From Alcanivorax sp. (lineage in GTDB: Bacteria; Pseudomonadota; Gammaproteobacteria; Pseudomonadales; Alcanivoracaceae), in NCBI RefSeq assembly GCF_017794965.1, contig NZ_CP051240.1, forward strand, positions 3,410,001 to 3,474,000: a stretch of DNA of 64,000 nucleotides, read 5' to 3'. Of the stretch, positions 43,945 through 52,727 are shown one piece after another. The translations under genes and the position numbers were made by a program. The stretch's first letter is position 1. The number at the start of each line of letters is the position of its first letter. Under the pieces are notes generated by a model. The model was not told the DNA's origin. It ran no database searches and worked only from the letters and a program-made list of their open reading frames with translations.

Positions 43945-44835
43945 TTACAGAGCGCCTTGCAGACAGCGTTCGAATCCCTGCCCCAGATGCTCGAGCCAGG
44001 CCAGATAGTCCAGTTCCGGCTGATCCCGCCCCAACGGGTCCAGGGCCTCCGTGCGGCAGTCCGGGCATAGCCGCGCCAGCATGGCCATACGCGCTTCCGG
44101 TTCGCGAATCATGCACTGCACTCCCTGCTCACGAATCTGCGCGGCCAGGGCCACAAAGCGGCGGCTGCCGGGGCCGGCATCCAGCTGCTCGCTGACCACG
44201 ACCGGCTCCGCCAGACCCAGCGGGTCAGTAAGATAGCCCCAGGGGTGGTGGTAGGTAAGCCAGGGCACCTGGGCCAGTGGCGCCAGACGGGCGCGCCAGC
44301 GTGGCTGGAACTGTTCTGCCTGCACCCGCCAGGCGCCGGGCTGCTGGTCTGCCAGTCCCTCCGGCAGCGCCGCGGCCACGGCGTCTGACAGCACGAGCAT
44401 GTTGTTCACGGACAGCCACAGATGCGGGTCCAGATAGGCATCATCGCCGCTATGCGCATGCTCGCGATGATGGTCGTGGTCGTGGTCATCATGCTCGTCA
44501 TGCTCATGGGCGCCGCCTTCCCGGCGCACCACACCCGCCAGGTCCAGCAAGGCGATTGATGGCTCGCCACGTCGCGCCACCAGTGGTGCCAGTGGCGCTT
44601 CCACACTGGTCCCCAGCCATACCATCAAATCCGCCTGCTTCACCAACAGCGCCTGACGCGGTGACAGGGCCAGCTGATGCGGGTTCTGGTTAGCCTGCAG
44701 CAGGGTCAAGACCTCCACCTCGGGGCCATACAAGCCACGTAATACCTTGGCCAACGGTTCCACACTGGCCACGATGGTCTGGCTCCAGGCGGGGGAGCAA
44801 GTCAGGAGCAGGATTGTCAGCCAGAAACGGCGCAT
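43945..44835 (-). CDS. znuA: zinc ABC transporter substrate-binding protein
   Basis: The 296-aa protein has a signal peptide and metal-site residues typical of cluster A-I binding proteins (ANQNPHQLALSPRQALLVKQADL; ...LTYHHPWGYL). A His/Asp-rich loop between about 115 and 135 (HEHDEHDDHDHDHHREHAH) is characteristic of ZnuA. It captures Zn2+ in the periplasm for ZnuBC. It is divergent from znuCB, with a long palindromic repeat in the gap. The symbol is secure by context. Confidence 0.93.
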   Translation of the reverse strand: MRRFWLTILLLTCSPAWSQTIVASVEPLAKVLRGLYGPEVEVLTLLQANQNPHQLALSPRQALLVKQADLMVWLGTSVEAPLAPLVARRGEPSIALLDLAGVVRREGGAHEHDEHDDHDHDHHREHAHSGDDAYLDPHLWLSVNNMLVLSDAVAAALPEGLADQQPGAWRVQAEQFQPRWRARLAPLAQVPWLTYHHPWGYLTDPLGLAEPVVVSEQLDAGPGSRRFVALAAQIREQGVQCMIREPEARMAMLARLCPDCRTEALDPLGRDQPELDYLAWLEHLGQGFERCLQGAL

Positions 44836-44878
44836 AACGTGTTCACCAGTACGAGGCCCACAGCGGGGCGGAGCATTC

Positions 44879-45032
44879 AGTTGAAAGTTTAAAGTTCAAA
44901 GTTGAAACGCGGGCCAGGCCAGCGGGTTTTGAATGGCCTTGCCCGCGCTCGACGGTAATGGCGCGGGTACAGCGACCCAGAACGCAAAACCCGTCTCGCG
45001 CCTTTTCAACTTTGAACTTTAAACTTTCAACT
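44879..45032 (+). repeat. copy 4 of the ~155-bp AAAGTTN palindromic element
   Basis: The arms AGTTGAAAGTTTAAAGTTC / GAACTTTAAACTTTCAACT and a TGCCCGCGC core hairpin are intact. Unlike other copies it lies between two divergent gene starts (znuA and znuC), in the intergenic promoter region. No clear Zur palindrome was found next to it. Confidence 0.85.
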
Positions 45033-45105
45033 CACTTCTCGCCCTTCAGTGCAGGCGAAAGGCGGGCAGTATATCATTGCGCCTTTGTATTACGGGCCCC
45101 TTCTT

Positions 45106-45876
45106 ATGTCGGAACCATTGGTTAACGTTGATGCCGTCTCGGTCACCCTGGGGGGTACCCCGGTGCTGTCCGACGTCAGCCTGACCCTGGCCCCCGGGCG
45201 GATCACCACCCTGATCGGCCCCAACGGCGCCGGCAAGAGCACGCTGGCGCGGGTGGTACTGGGACTGGTGAAGACAGAGAAAGGCAGCGTGACCCGCCGC
45301 AAGGGGCTGCGCATTGGCTACATGCCCCAGCAGATCAAGGTGGACGACAGCCTGCCGCTGACCGTGGACCGGTTCCTCTGGTTGGCCGCCAGCGGCCCCA
45401 CGGCTGCCCGGCGCACCGCCCTGGAGCGCGCCGGTGTGGCCCACCTTCGCCGCCGTGCCGTGCAACAGCTTTCCGGTGGCGAAATGCAGCGGGTACTGCT
45501 TGCCCGGGCGCTACTGCGCAAGCCGGACCTGCTGGTGCTGGACGAACCGGCCCAGGGGGTGGATGTGGCGGGCCAGAATGCCCTTTACGGCCTGCTCAAG
45601 GATGTGCGCGAGGAGCTGGGCTGCGCCATCCTGCTGATCTCCCATGACCTGCATCTGGTGATGGCTGCCACTGACGAAGTGATCTGCCTGCAACGCCATG
45701 TGTGTTGCTCCGGCAGTCCAGAAAGCGTGAGCCGTGACCCGGCTTACCACGAACTGTTCGGCCCCGCCGCCGGCACCCCGAACCTGGCGCTGTACACCCA
45801 CGATCATGATCACGACCATGATCTGCACGGCAATGCCCACCACCACGACCATGAAGGCCCCTGCAACCATGATTGA
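45106..45876 (+). CDS. znuC: zinc ABC transporter ATP-binding protein
   Basis: The 256-aa protein has Walker A GPNGAGKST, Q-loop YMPQQIKV, signature LSGGEMQRV and Walker B LLVLDEPAQGVD with the H-loop ISHDLH. It energises zinc import with ZnuA and ZnuB. The C-terminal tail is His/Asp-rich (HDHDHDHDLHGNAHHHDH), a probable zinc-binding extension. Its stop overlaps the znuB start by 8 bp. Confidence 0.94.
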   Translation: MSEPLVNVDAVSVTLGGTPVLSDVSLTLAPGRITTLIGPNGAGKSTLARVVLGLVKTEKGSVTRRKGLRIGYMPQQIKVDDSLPLTVDRFLWLAASGPTAARRTALERAGVAHLRRRAVQQLSGGEMQRVLLARALLRKPDLLVLDEPAQGVDVAGQNALYGLLKDVREELGCAILLISHDLHLVMAATDEVICLQRHVCCSGSPESVSRDPAYHELFGPAAGTPNLALYTHDHDHDHDLHGNAHHHDHEGPCNHD

Positions 45877-46654
45877 ACTGCTGCTGCCTGCGCTGCTGGC
45901 CGGCCTGGCCGTGGCTCTGGTCTCCGGCCCCATGGGCGCCTTTGTGGTATGGCGCCGGATGGCCTTCTTCGGAGACACCCTGGCCCATGGTGCCCTGCTG
46001 GGTGCCGCCCTGGGGCTGGCCCTGGAGATCAATCTCTACCTGGCGGTGGTGGCCGTCTGTCTGGGTCTGGCGGCGGCACTCACCGCCCTTCAGCATCAGC
46101 GGCAACTGGCCGGGGACACCCTGCTGGGGATTGTCGCGCATACCACCCTGGCCCTGGGCGTCATTGCCATCAGCCTGCAGACCGGCATTCAGGTGGATCT
46201 GTTTGCCTACTTGTTCGGTGACCTGCTGGCGGTAGGCTGGCGCGATGTGGCCGGCCTGTGGAGCGGGGCCATGGTGATTCTTGTGTTGATGCTGTGGCAA
46301 TGGCGCGCACTGCTCAGCATTACCGTGAGCGAGGAGCTGGCCCAGGTGGAAGGCGTGGCGGTGCAACGCACCCGACTGCTACTGATGCTGTTGCTGGCGC
46401 TGCTGATTGCCGGCGCCATCCGCACGGTGGGGGTCTTGCTGATCACCTCCCTGTTGGTGATCCCTGCCGCCAGCGCCCGCCGCCTGACCCACACCCCGGC
46501 ACAAATGGCCATGGTCGCCAGTCTGTTTGGGACCCTGGCGGTACTGGCCGGGCTGACGGTGAGCTGGTTCGCCAATACCCCGGTGGGCCCGTCCATTGTG
46601 GTGGCGGCCAGCGGGTTGTTTGTGTTGACGTTATTGCGGCGAAGTCGGTCGTAA
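45869..46654 (+). CDS. znuB: zinc ABC transporter permease
   Basis: The 261-aa integral membrane protein starts MIELLLPALLAGLAVALVSGPMGAFVVWRRMAF and has the ABC-3 permease pattern LAHGALLGAALGLAL, HTTLALGVIA and SLLVIPAASARRL. It forms the inner-membrane channel of ZnuABC. It overlaps znuC by 8 bp, so the two are translationally coupled. A palindromic repeat begins 4 bp after the stop. Confidence 0.94.
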   Translation: MIELLLPALLAGLAVALVSGPMGAFVVWRRMAFFGDTLAHGALLGAALGLALEINLYLAVVAVCLGLAAALTALQHQRQLAGDTLLGIVAHTTLALGVIAISLQTGIQVDLFAYLFGDLLAVGWRDVAGLWSGAMVILVLMLWQWRALLSITVSEELAQVEGVAVQRTRLLLMLLLALLIAGAIRTVGVLLITSLLVIPAASARRLTHTPAQMAMVASLFGTLAVLAGLTVSWFANTPVGPSIVVAASGLFVLTLLRRSRS

Positions 46655-46657
46655 CAG

Positions 46658-46813
46658 CAGTTGAAAGTTTAAAGTTAAAAGTTGAAAAGGCGCGAGGTCG
46701 CTTTGGGTGATCTGGAACTCTGTGCCCGCGCCCTTACCGGGGAACGCGGGCACGGCCATGCAAAACTCTCTGGCCTGATCCGCGTTTCAACTTTTAACTT
46801 TAAACTTTCAACT
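46658..46813 (-). repeat. copy 5 of the ~155-bp AAAGTTN palindromic element (reverse orientation)
   Basis: The GGCGCGAGG end is on the left, so the core is inverted relative to copies 2-4. Arms and core hairpin (TGCCCGCGC ... GCGGGCA) are preserved. It begins just after znuB and lies about 110 bp before the MATE gene. Confidence 0.87.
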
Positions 46814-46924
46814 CAGCCCACCGCCCAAAACATACCTGATCGCCTTGCAGTCGACGCCGACACGCTCGTTTCGCACCTCAAGTGGTGCTACAGCGGCTTC
46901 GTAGAAAGGTTTGCCGGAGTCTGA

Positions 46925-48205
46925 ATGAGTCTGTCCCTTAACCAACGCATCTGGATGCTGGCCTGGCCGCTGCTGCTGTCGAATCTGACTGCACCGCTGC
47001 TGGGGCTGGTGGATACCGCCGTGGTCGGGCACCTTTCACACCCCCGTTATCTGGCGGCGGTGGCGTTGGGCGGCAATTTCTTCATGTTCCTGTACTTCTC
47101 TTTCAATTTCCTGCGCATGGGGACCACCGGGTTTGCCTCCCAGGCAAAAGGCGGCAAGCGGGACACCCGGGTGGTGCTGCTGCGTGGCCTGCTGCTCTCC
47201 TCGGCACTGGGGGTGGGGCTGATTGTGCTATCACCCTTGTTGCGCGAGACCGGTCTGTGGTTGCTGGGCGGGAGCGATCAGGTGCAGGCGCTGGCCCGGG
47301 ATTACATCAACATTCGCATTCTCGGCGCCCCCGCCGCCCTGGCCAATTTCGCCCTGATCGGCTTCGCCATCGGCACCCACAACACCCGCGTGCCACTGAA
47401 AATGACCCTGCTGATGCACAGCAGCAACGCCCTGCTGGATGTGCTGCTGGTACAGGTGTGGGACTGGGATGTGCGCGGGGTGGCCACGGCCAGTGCCTGC
47501 GCCGAATACATCGGCCTGGCGGGGGGCCTGTTCTGGCTGCGTCAGTCCTTGCGCCCACCCCGGCAACGGGAGCCGGTATGGCAACTGTCTGCCATCCTTG
47601 CGCTGATGGGTGTGAACCGGGATATCTTCATTCGCAGCCTGGCCCTGCTCAGCTGCTTCTTTTTCTTCACCGCCCAGGGGGCCCGTCTCGGTGATACCGT
47701 GCTGGCCGCCAACGCGGTACTGATTACCTTTCTGCTGATTCTCAGCAACCTGCTGGATGGCTTTGCCAATGCTGCTGAAGCCCTGGTGGGTGAAGCCCGG
47801 GGCAGGGAGGATCATCACGCACTGGTGCGCGCTATCGCCGCCACCGGTCGCTGGACGCTGGGCTGTGCGGTGATCGGGCTGCTGCTCTTCGCCGTGGGTG
47901 GGACGCCCCTGATCGGTTTGCTCACCGACCTGCCCGGGATTCGCGACACCGCCATCTTCTATCTGCCCTGGGTGCTGTTGTTGCCCCTCACTGCCAGTGC
48001 CGGTTTCTGGCTGGACGGCATCTTTGTGGGGGCGACCTGGGGTGCCGCCATGCGCAACACCATGTTGGTATCAGTGGTGATCTTCTTCATCCTGTGGGGG
48101 CTGACGCGGGGCTGGGACAACCACGGCCTGTGGCTGACCATGAACGGCTTCATGGCGGCACGGGGGCTGTGTATGGGTTGGGTGTTGTGGAGGAGGTTGA
48201 GTTGA
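46925..48205 (+). CDS. MATE-family (DinF-like) efflux transporter
   Basis: The 426-aa protein has about twelve membrane segments and the MATE start ILAWPLLLSNLTAPLLGLVDTAVVGHL-like arrangement, with the conserved Asp in LVDTAVVG and the pseudo-duplicated second half. Substrate and coupling ion are not evident. The start ATG has no strong ribosome-binding site. The stop codon TGA and the preceding Ser codon lie within the next palindromic repeat. Confidence 0.88.
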   Translation: MSLSLNQRIWMLAWPLLLSNLTAPLLGLVDTAVVGHLSHPRYLAAVALGGNFFMFLYFSFNFLRMGTTGFASQAKGGKRDTRVVLLRGLLLSSALGVGLIVLSPLLRETGLWLLGGSDQVQALARDYINIRILGAPAALANFALIGFAIGTHNTRVPLKMTLLMHSSNALLDVLLVQVWDWDVRGVATASACAEYIGLAGGLFWLRQSLRPPRQREPVWQLSAILALMGVNRDIFIRSLALLSCFFFFTAQGARLGDTVLAANAVLITFLLILSNLLDGFANAAEALVGEARGREDHHALVRAIAATGRWTLGCAVIGLLLFAVGGTPLIGLLTDLPGIRDTAIFYLPWVLLLPLTASAGFWLDGIFVGATWGAAMRNTMLVSVVIFFILWGLTRGWDNHGLWLTMNGFMAARGLCMGWVLWRRLS

Positions 48206-48355
48206 AAGTTTAAAGTTCAAAGTTGAAACGCGGACCAGGCCAGAGAGTTTTGCATGGCCGTGCCCGCGCTCGCCGGTAATGGCGCGGGCACTGACTCTCA
48301 GAAAAGAAAAACCTGCCTCGCGCTTTTTCAACTTTGAACTTTAAACTTTCAACTG
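48200..48355 (+). repeat. copy 6 of the ~155-bp AAAGTTN palindromic element
   Basis: Starts AGTTGAAAGTTTAAAGTTC and ends GAACTTTAAACTTTCAACTG. The core pairs TTTTGC...GCCGTGCCCGCGC with GCGCGGGCAC. It contributes the stop codon of the MATE gene. Confidence 0.9.
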
Positions 48356-48364
48356 ATTTTCTCA

Positions 48365-48397
48365 GCGTCAGGCATCCGGCGTCTTGCGTCCGGCATT
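48365..48397. repeat. degenerate heptamer repeat (GTCAGGC type)
   Basis: The units GTCAGGC, ATCCGGC, GTCTTGC, GTCCGGC, ATTCATT run into the stop codon region of the diguanylate cyclase gene on the - strand. Confidence 0.7.
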
Positions 48398-48400
48398 CAT

Positions 48401-49462
48401 TCAATGCTTCGCCAGACCATTCTTCTTGACGGTTTTTTCCTGATACATGCGGTGATCTGCGTGCTTGAGTAACGCGTCGGCGCTGGCATAGTTGTCCGGG
48501 CCGGTCTGCACCACCCCCAGACTGATATTCACATTGGGCAGCCGTTCAGCCAGCAGGCGCTTGATCCGCTGACAATAGGTGCTCATGGCCTGTTCTTCAG
48601 TACTGTTCGCCAGCACCACACAGAATTCGTCACCGCCATAGCGCACACAGGTATCCTCACCGCGGGCGGCTTCCTTGAGCACCTTGCCCAGCTCACACAA
48701 GACCTGATCACCATAGGCATGACCTCGATCATCGTTAAGGTGCTTAAAGTCATCCACGTCCACAAAGATCAAACTTACGGGCTCGTGGCGGCGCTCCGCG
48801 GCCTTCAGCGTGCGTTGCAGGGCTTCATGCAGAAAACGCCGGGTGGTCAGCCCGGTGAGGGAATCGGTGCGTAATTCACCCGTGCGCATGGCCACGGTTT
48901 CCTCCAGGGCACGGGCGTAGTCCTCGGTGCGGTTTTTCACCGCCTCGATTTCCGACAACATGCTCTGGATGTAGGTTTCGAACACCAGCGTCACATCAAA
49001 ATAGATCAGCTTGTCCAATGCCTTGATCACCCGCTTGCGCTGATCTTCTTCCGAAACCAGATCAGCCAGGTTTTCCACCAGCAAGCGGCGCAGCAAATAG
49101 ACGGCGGAAAGATAATACTTTGGCTCAACACCGATGCGCTTGTGTACCAGGCCGATACGCAAGCGGTTATTGGCGTATTCCAGATCGTAGCTGCCGGCAA
49201 ACAGGTCGAGGATATAGCGACGCTGGGCAGCCTGAAGTCGATCCAGGGTGTCGGCATCACCAATCAGGGTGGCGATCTCGGGGTTGCTGGTCTGGATGCC
49301 GTAAAAGGTATCGACTATGGTATCCAGGCGCTGCTCCACCTGGGCTCGACACTGGGTCAGGACGTCCACATCCTCTTCGCTGAAATCCAGCAGATGCTTG
49401 CGGACCCGCAACTCCGTTTCCGTCACACGCAGCTGTTCCAGCAACGTCTTCATGGTCGACAT
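48401..49462 (-). CDS. globin-coupled-sensor diguanylate cyclase
   Basis: The protein has 353 aa from ATG 49462 (AAGGGAG upstream). Residues about 1-165 form a protoglobin-like sensor; His107 in GLVHKRIGVEPKYYL is the probable heme ligand. A short helical linker leads to a GGDEF domain with active site GGDEF at 276-280 and an RGED (RxxD) inhibitory site at 267-270. It should make c-di-GMP in response to oxygen or another heme ligand. YajQ, a candidate c-di-GMP binder, is elsewhere in the window. The heme role is inferred. Confidence 0.88.
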   Translation of the reverse strand: MSTMKTLLEQLRVTETELRVRKHLLDFSEEDVDVLTQCRAQVEQRLDTIVDTFYGIQTSNPEIATLIGDADTLDRLQAAQRRYILDLFAGSYDLEYANNRLRIGLVHKRIGVEPKYYLSAVYLLRRLLVENLADLVSEEDQRKRVIKALDKLIYFDVTLVFETYIQSMLSEIEAVKNRTEDYARALEETVAMRTGELRTDSLTGLTTRRFLHEALQRTLKAAERRHEPVSLIFVDVDDFKHLNDDRGHAYGDQVLCELGKVLKEAARGEDTCVRYGGDEFCVVLANSTEEQAMSTYCQRIKRLLAERLPNVNISLGVVQTGPDNYASADALLKHADHRMYQEKTVKKNGLAKH

Positions 49463-49636
49463 GTCAGCTCCCTTGCCCCCCGCAGACCTCCTTGGTCTGA
49501 TTTTTATAATACGCTGATGGCAAAAGAACACTACTGGACGAAATGACGCATATCCGGCCCAGCATACCGTTCAGGCAAAAAAGTGACGCGGTTCACATTT
49601 TAAGCTGTGCGCGGAGTTGTGAAGGGCAAAGCAGGA

Positions 49637-49826
49637 GCGAGCTTCGAGCTTCGAGCTGCTAGCTTCGAGTTGCGAAAAGCCCGAGAAGGGTGGAAGGGCA
49701 AGAAGCACCTTGGTGGCTGACGGGCGTCATCTCGCCCGGGAAGGGATCATTGCCAGCGGCGCGGCGAGAGCGCTATTCGCATAGCAACCTCTCTCCCGCG
49801 ACTCGTAGCTCGTAGCTCATAGCTGG
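49637..49826. repeat. element with heptamer arms (GAGCTTC / GTAGCTC types)
   Basis: The left arm is GAGCTTC, GAGCTTC, GAGCTGC, TAGCTTC, GAGTTGC. The right arm is GCGACTC, GTAGCTC, GTAGCTC, ATAGCTG. About 117 bp of non-coding sequence lies between them. The right arm ends 4 bp before the stop codon of the - strand lipoprotein gene. Confidence 0.75.
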
Positions 49827-49829
49827 TCT

Positions 49830-50471
49830 TCAACGCTTCAGACCACCGTCACGGTCCAGCTGGCCGACCACGCTCTTGGCATACCCCTCTGCACCGGCCT
49901 TGAGGCTGTAAGGGTTCATGCTGCGCGACTGAGCCTGCCAAACGGGCTTCTTGTTGGCCACATTGTAGAGCTGGGTCTGCAGATAGTAGTCCGTGGCGTT
50001 CTGGTAGTAACCCGGCTGGTAGACCGCGCTGTAGCTGTAGCCCACATAGGGCCCATAACCCAGATACAGGGGCGCGGACGTCATGGGCATATAGTCCACC
50101 TGGGGCGGCACATACTCGTCACGCTCTTCCACCTTGAGCAGACTGACCACCATGACACCGTCGGCGCCACTTTCCTTCACCGCAGCTTCCACATGAGCCT
50201 TGTACTGCTCGGCCTGCTGGCTTTCCCCACCCAGCGTGGCCGAGGCCAGCGTGGCAGTCACATCACGCTTTGCCAGACTCTTGCTCACTTGCTGCTCCAC
50301 CGCGGCCGAGGTCACCGCGGACTCCGACAACACCACCACAAACAGGTGCGCAAAGGCCGGGCGGGGCTCGCCGGTCTTGGTCTGCCAGGTGGATTGGGTT
50401 TCGGTGGTGGTGGCACAGGCCGCCAGCAACAGGGCCGCACAGAAAACAAGGGCACGTTGAACCATCTGCAT
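49830..50471 (-). CDS. hypothetical lipoprotein
   Basis: The protein has 213 aa from ATG 50471, which has AAGGA upstream. The lipobox LLAAC gives a lipidated Cys after about 19 residues. The mature part has an alpha/beta region with VLSESAVTSAAVEQQVSKSL, then a Tyr/Gly-rich segment (YLGYGPYVGYSYSAVYQPGYY) and a Trp-x-x-x-S end typical of DUF4136-like lipoproteins. It is not firmly assigned. It probably sits in the outer membrane facing the periplasm. Confidence 0.7.
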   Translation of the reverse strand: MQMVQRALVFCAALLLAACATTTETQSTWQTKTGEPRPAFAHLFVVVLSESAVTSAAVEQQVSKSLAKRDVTATLASATLGGESQQAEQYKAHVEAAVKESGADGVMVVSLLKVEERDEYVPPQVDYMPMTSAPLYLGYGPYVGYSYSAVYQPGYYQNATDYYLQTQLYNVANKKPVWQAQSRSMNPYSLKAGAEGYAKSVVGQLDRDGGLKR

Positions 50472-50522
50472 GGGAAATCCTTCGATATGCAAAGTAAAGT
50501 GCTGACAGAGTAAGGCGTTTTA

Positions 50523-50644
50523 CGCACAGAGGCCACAGCGATCACCAGCAAGACATCTCTTTCCTCAGTGCTCTCTGTGACCTCTGTGGTAAATCCGGTT
50601 GTGGTTTTGAGCGTCTGGCATCAGGCGTCTGGCGTCCAGCGGCG
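50523..50644. repeat. period-9 CACAGAG element and heptamer run
   Basis: GCACAGAGGCCACAGCG at about 50524 faces CTCAGTG, CTCTCTGTG, ACCTCTGTG at about 50566-50589, repeating every 9 bp. A GTCTGGC, ATCAGGC, GTCTGGC, GTCCAGC heptamer run follows at 50612-50640. A CACAGAG relative is at 58222-58302. Confidence 0.65.
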
Positions 50645-50647
50645 AAG

Positions 50648-51025
50648 CTACTTCTTTCCGCCCGGCATGATGAATTTCATCAGGGTCATGAACCACATCA
50701 GCTGGCCAGGATCACCCTCGATCTTGATATCGCCCGCCTGCATGCCTTCCATGAACGCCATCTGGTTCTTGCCAGCCTGCTTCAGGGTAGCGAAGGCATA
50801 GTCCGCATCCTTGAAGTTCAGGGTCACGGTGGGAGACGGGTTAATACCGCCTTTCGCCACTACCTTGCCCGGGGTGAAGTGAAACCAGCGCGCCGGCTTG
50901 CCGGTGAACGTCCGCCACTGCATCACCACATTGCGGTTTTCCAGTTGTTTGCGAAAACCTTCATCACGCCACGCCAGCCAGCGCAACCGCCAGCCGAGGA
51001 TCAGCAGAACCAGAGCAAATTTCAT
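50648..51025 (-). CDS. SCP2 sterol-binding-domain protein
   Basis: The 125-aa protein starts MKFALVLLILGWRLRWLAW, a membrane anchor or uncleaved hydrophobic start, followed by an SCP2-like fold (GINPSPTVTLNFKDADYAFATLK, MQAGDIKIEGDPGQLMWF). It probably binds a hydrophobic ligand. The function is unknown. It lies downstream of the rubredoxin reductase gene on the same strand. Confidence 0.78.
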   Translation of the reverse strand: MKFALVLLILGWRLRWLAWRDEGFRKQLENRNVVMQWRTFTGKPARWFHFTPGKVVAKGGINPSPTVTLNFKDADYAFATLKQAGKNQMAFMEGMQAGDIKIEGDPGQLMWFMTLMKFIMPGGKK

Positions 51026-51044
51026 GAAACGTCCTTAATCAGAT

Positions 51045-51111
51045 CAGCAACACGCTGCATGCTACACGCACCACGCGCGTGATGCGTGAAGCGTGTTGCC
51101 TGTTGCGTCCC
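51045..51111. repeat. palindromic heptamer element (GCxxCAC type)
   Basis: The units GCAACAC, GCTGCAT, GCTACAC, GCACCAC on the left mirror ATGCGTG, AAGCGTG, TTGCCTG, TTGCGTC on the right. The centre of symmetry is CGCGCG. It abuts the stop codon of the rubredoxin reductase gene. Confidence 0.8.
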
Positions 51112-52259
51112 TACGGCATTACCGCCGGCAGTTCCTTGTTGAGCTTCATCTTTTCCTTCACCGCATCACCGGTGAGGGCATAACCCAGCAGGCTGCCGTC
51201 CTTGCCGCGGAACAGGGCCTGTACGGTGTTGCCGTCCGCCTGGATTTCCCAATCGCCTTCGCTGCCTTCTGCCGCCGGGCAAACCACGACCGGACAGGCC
51301 GGGGTCTTGATGGTTACCGGCATCACCCCGTAGCTCACCTCTGTGGTTTCACCGGCCAGGGTCTTGGCGAGAGCACGCGCGGAGGCCATCAACGGCAGTA
51401 CGTAGGGCAGTACATGGCCTTGCACCTCGGCACAATCTCCCAGGGCATAAACGTCTTCAGCACTGGTGCGCAGCGTCTTGTCGGTGATGATGCCGCGGTT
51501 GGTCTCCAGGCCCGCTTCCTGGGCCATGCTGATACGCGGGCGCAGGCCAATGGCAGACAGCACCACATCCGATTCGATCTTGCTGCCATCGGAAAGTTCG
51601 GTCACCAGGGTATCGCCCTCACCGTGATGCACGGCCTTGGCCAGCGGCCCGAAGTGAAATTTCACCCCGAGTTCGGCCAGCCCATTACCCACGGCTTCGG
51701 AAGCGGCTTCCGGCAGCAGCAGCGGCAAGCAGCGGCCCATGGGCTCCACCAGCTCCACCTGGAAGCCACCATTGGAAAGATCGTTGGCGAATTCGCAGCC
51801 GATCAGACCGCCGCCCAGGATGGTGACTTTCTTCTTGCCTTCCAGGGCCGTGCGGAATTTGCCGTAGTCCATCAGATCGTTGACGGAAAACACCTTGCCA
51901 ACCGCATCGCCTTCCAGCGGCGGTGTCCAGGTATCGGCGCCCAGCGCCAGCACCAGCTTGCTGTAGTCCAGATGATCATCCGGCAGCAGCACACGCTTGG
52001 CGGCGGTGTCGATACCGGCCACATGAATGCCGGTGCGCACATCCACATTAAACTGTTCCGCTACCTTTTCCGGGGTCGCCATGCACAGGTCATCAGCGGT
52101 TTTTTCCTTGGTAAAACCGGCGGACAGCATGGGCTTGGAATAATTGCGACCGTCGTCGGCGGTGAGCATGACGATGGGCGTTTCCTTGTCCAGCTTGCGC
52201 AATTCCTTGACGGTGTTGAAGCCGGCCAGGCCGGTACCGATGATGACTACAGGGTTCAT
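51111..52259 (-). CDS. rubB: rubredoxin-NAD(+) reductase
   Basis: The protein has 382 aa from ATG 52259; the frame to 52316 is rejected. The FAD site is IIGTGLAGFNT, the NAD site ILGGGLIGCEFA, and the FAD phosphate segment DVYALGDCAEV. It passes electrons from NADH to rubredoxin, which is encoded immediately upstream. The pair can feed alkane hydroxylases or other oxygenases. The AlkT/RubB assignment rests on the neighbouring rubredoxin. Confidence 0.92.
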   Translation of the reverse strand: MNPVVIIGTGLAGFNTVKELRKLDKETPIVMLTADDGRNYSKPMLSAGFTKEKTADDLCMATPEKVAEQFNVDVRTGIHVAGIDTAAKRVLLPDDHLDYSKLVLALGADTWTPPLEGDAVGKVFSVNDLMDYGKFRTALEGKKKVTILGGGLIGCEFANDLSNGGFQVELVEPMGRCLPLLLPEAASEAVGNGLAELGVKFHFGPLAKAVHHGEGDTLVTELSDGSKIESDVVLSAIGLRPRISMAQEAGLETNRGIITDKTLRTSAEDVYALGDCAEVQGHVLPYVLPLMASARALAKTLAGETTEVSYGVMPVTIKTPACPVVVCPAAEGSEGDWEIQADGNTVQALFRGKDGSLLGYALTGDAVKEKMKLNKELPAVMP

Positions 52260-52345
52260 GGATGATCCTTTACGATGCGATGGATGGGCAGGACGTGATG
52301 TGGGCCCCGCATCCATTGCGGGGCAGAATCCGGATCAGGCCGGAC

Positions 52346-52510
52346 TCAGATTTCCACCATTTCGAAGTCTTCCTTGCCGACGCCACAGTCGGGACAAACC
52401 CAGTCTTCCGGCACGTCATCCCAGGCAGTACCTGGCTCAATGCCTTCTTCCGGCAGACCTTCGGCTTCGTCATAGATGAAACCGCACACTACACATTCCC
52501 ACTTCTTCAT
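52346..52510 (-). CDS. rubA: rubredoxin
   Basis: The 54-aa protein has the two metal knuckles CVVCG (Cys6, Cys9) and CPDCG (Cys39, Cys42), plus YDEAEG and DDVPEDWVCP. Spacing and length match AlkG2/RubA-type rubredoxins. It carries one electron on a mononuclear iron. The ATG at 52510 is chosen because it removes an N-terminal extension lacking family similarity. It lies 86 bp before rubB. Confidence 0.95.
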   Translation of the reverse strand: MKKWECVVCGFIYDEAEGLPEEGIEPGTAWDDVPEDWVCPDCGVGKEDFEMVEI

Positions 52511-52727
52511 GGTGAACCTCATCGATGTAAAGTAAGCGCCCACTCACAATGGCGCATACAGGGTGTTTCTTGGGGCCGCCTAACCTATCGGTGCCAGCAG
52601 CAAAAATCAATGACAGTGGGCACTGTCAGGTTAGGTCGCAGCGGGCACTGGAGGGCGTCTGGCTTGCCCTTGTGGCCCCCATGGGCCATAGTCCTGCCGC
52701 CCGTATTCCCCTTATCCATCGAGAGCT

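Noticed and set aside
44836..45105. Zur operator between znuA and znuC
   Set aside because: No convincing palindrome of the known Zur type could be seen outside the repeat.
49637..49826. CRISPR-like short repeats
   Set aside because: Units are 7 bp with no unique spacers of regular length, and there are no cas genes. It is a degenerate tandem repeat.
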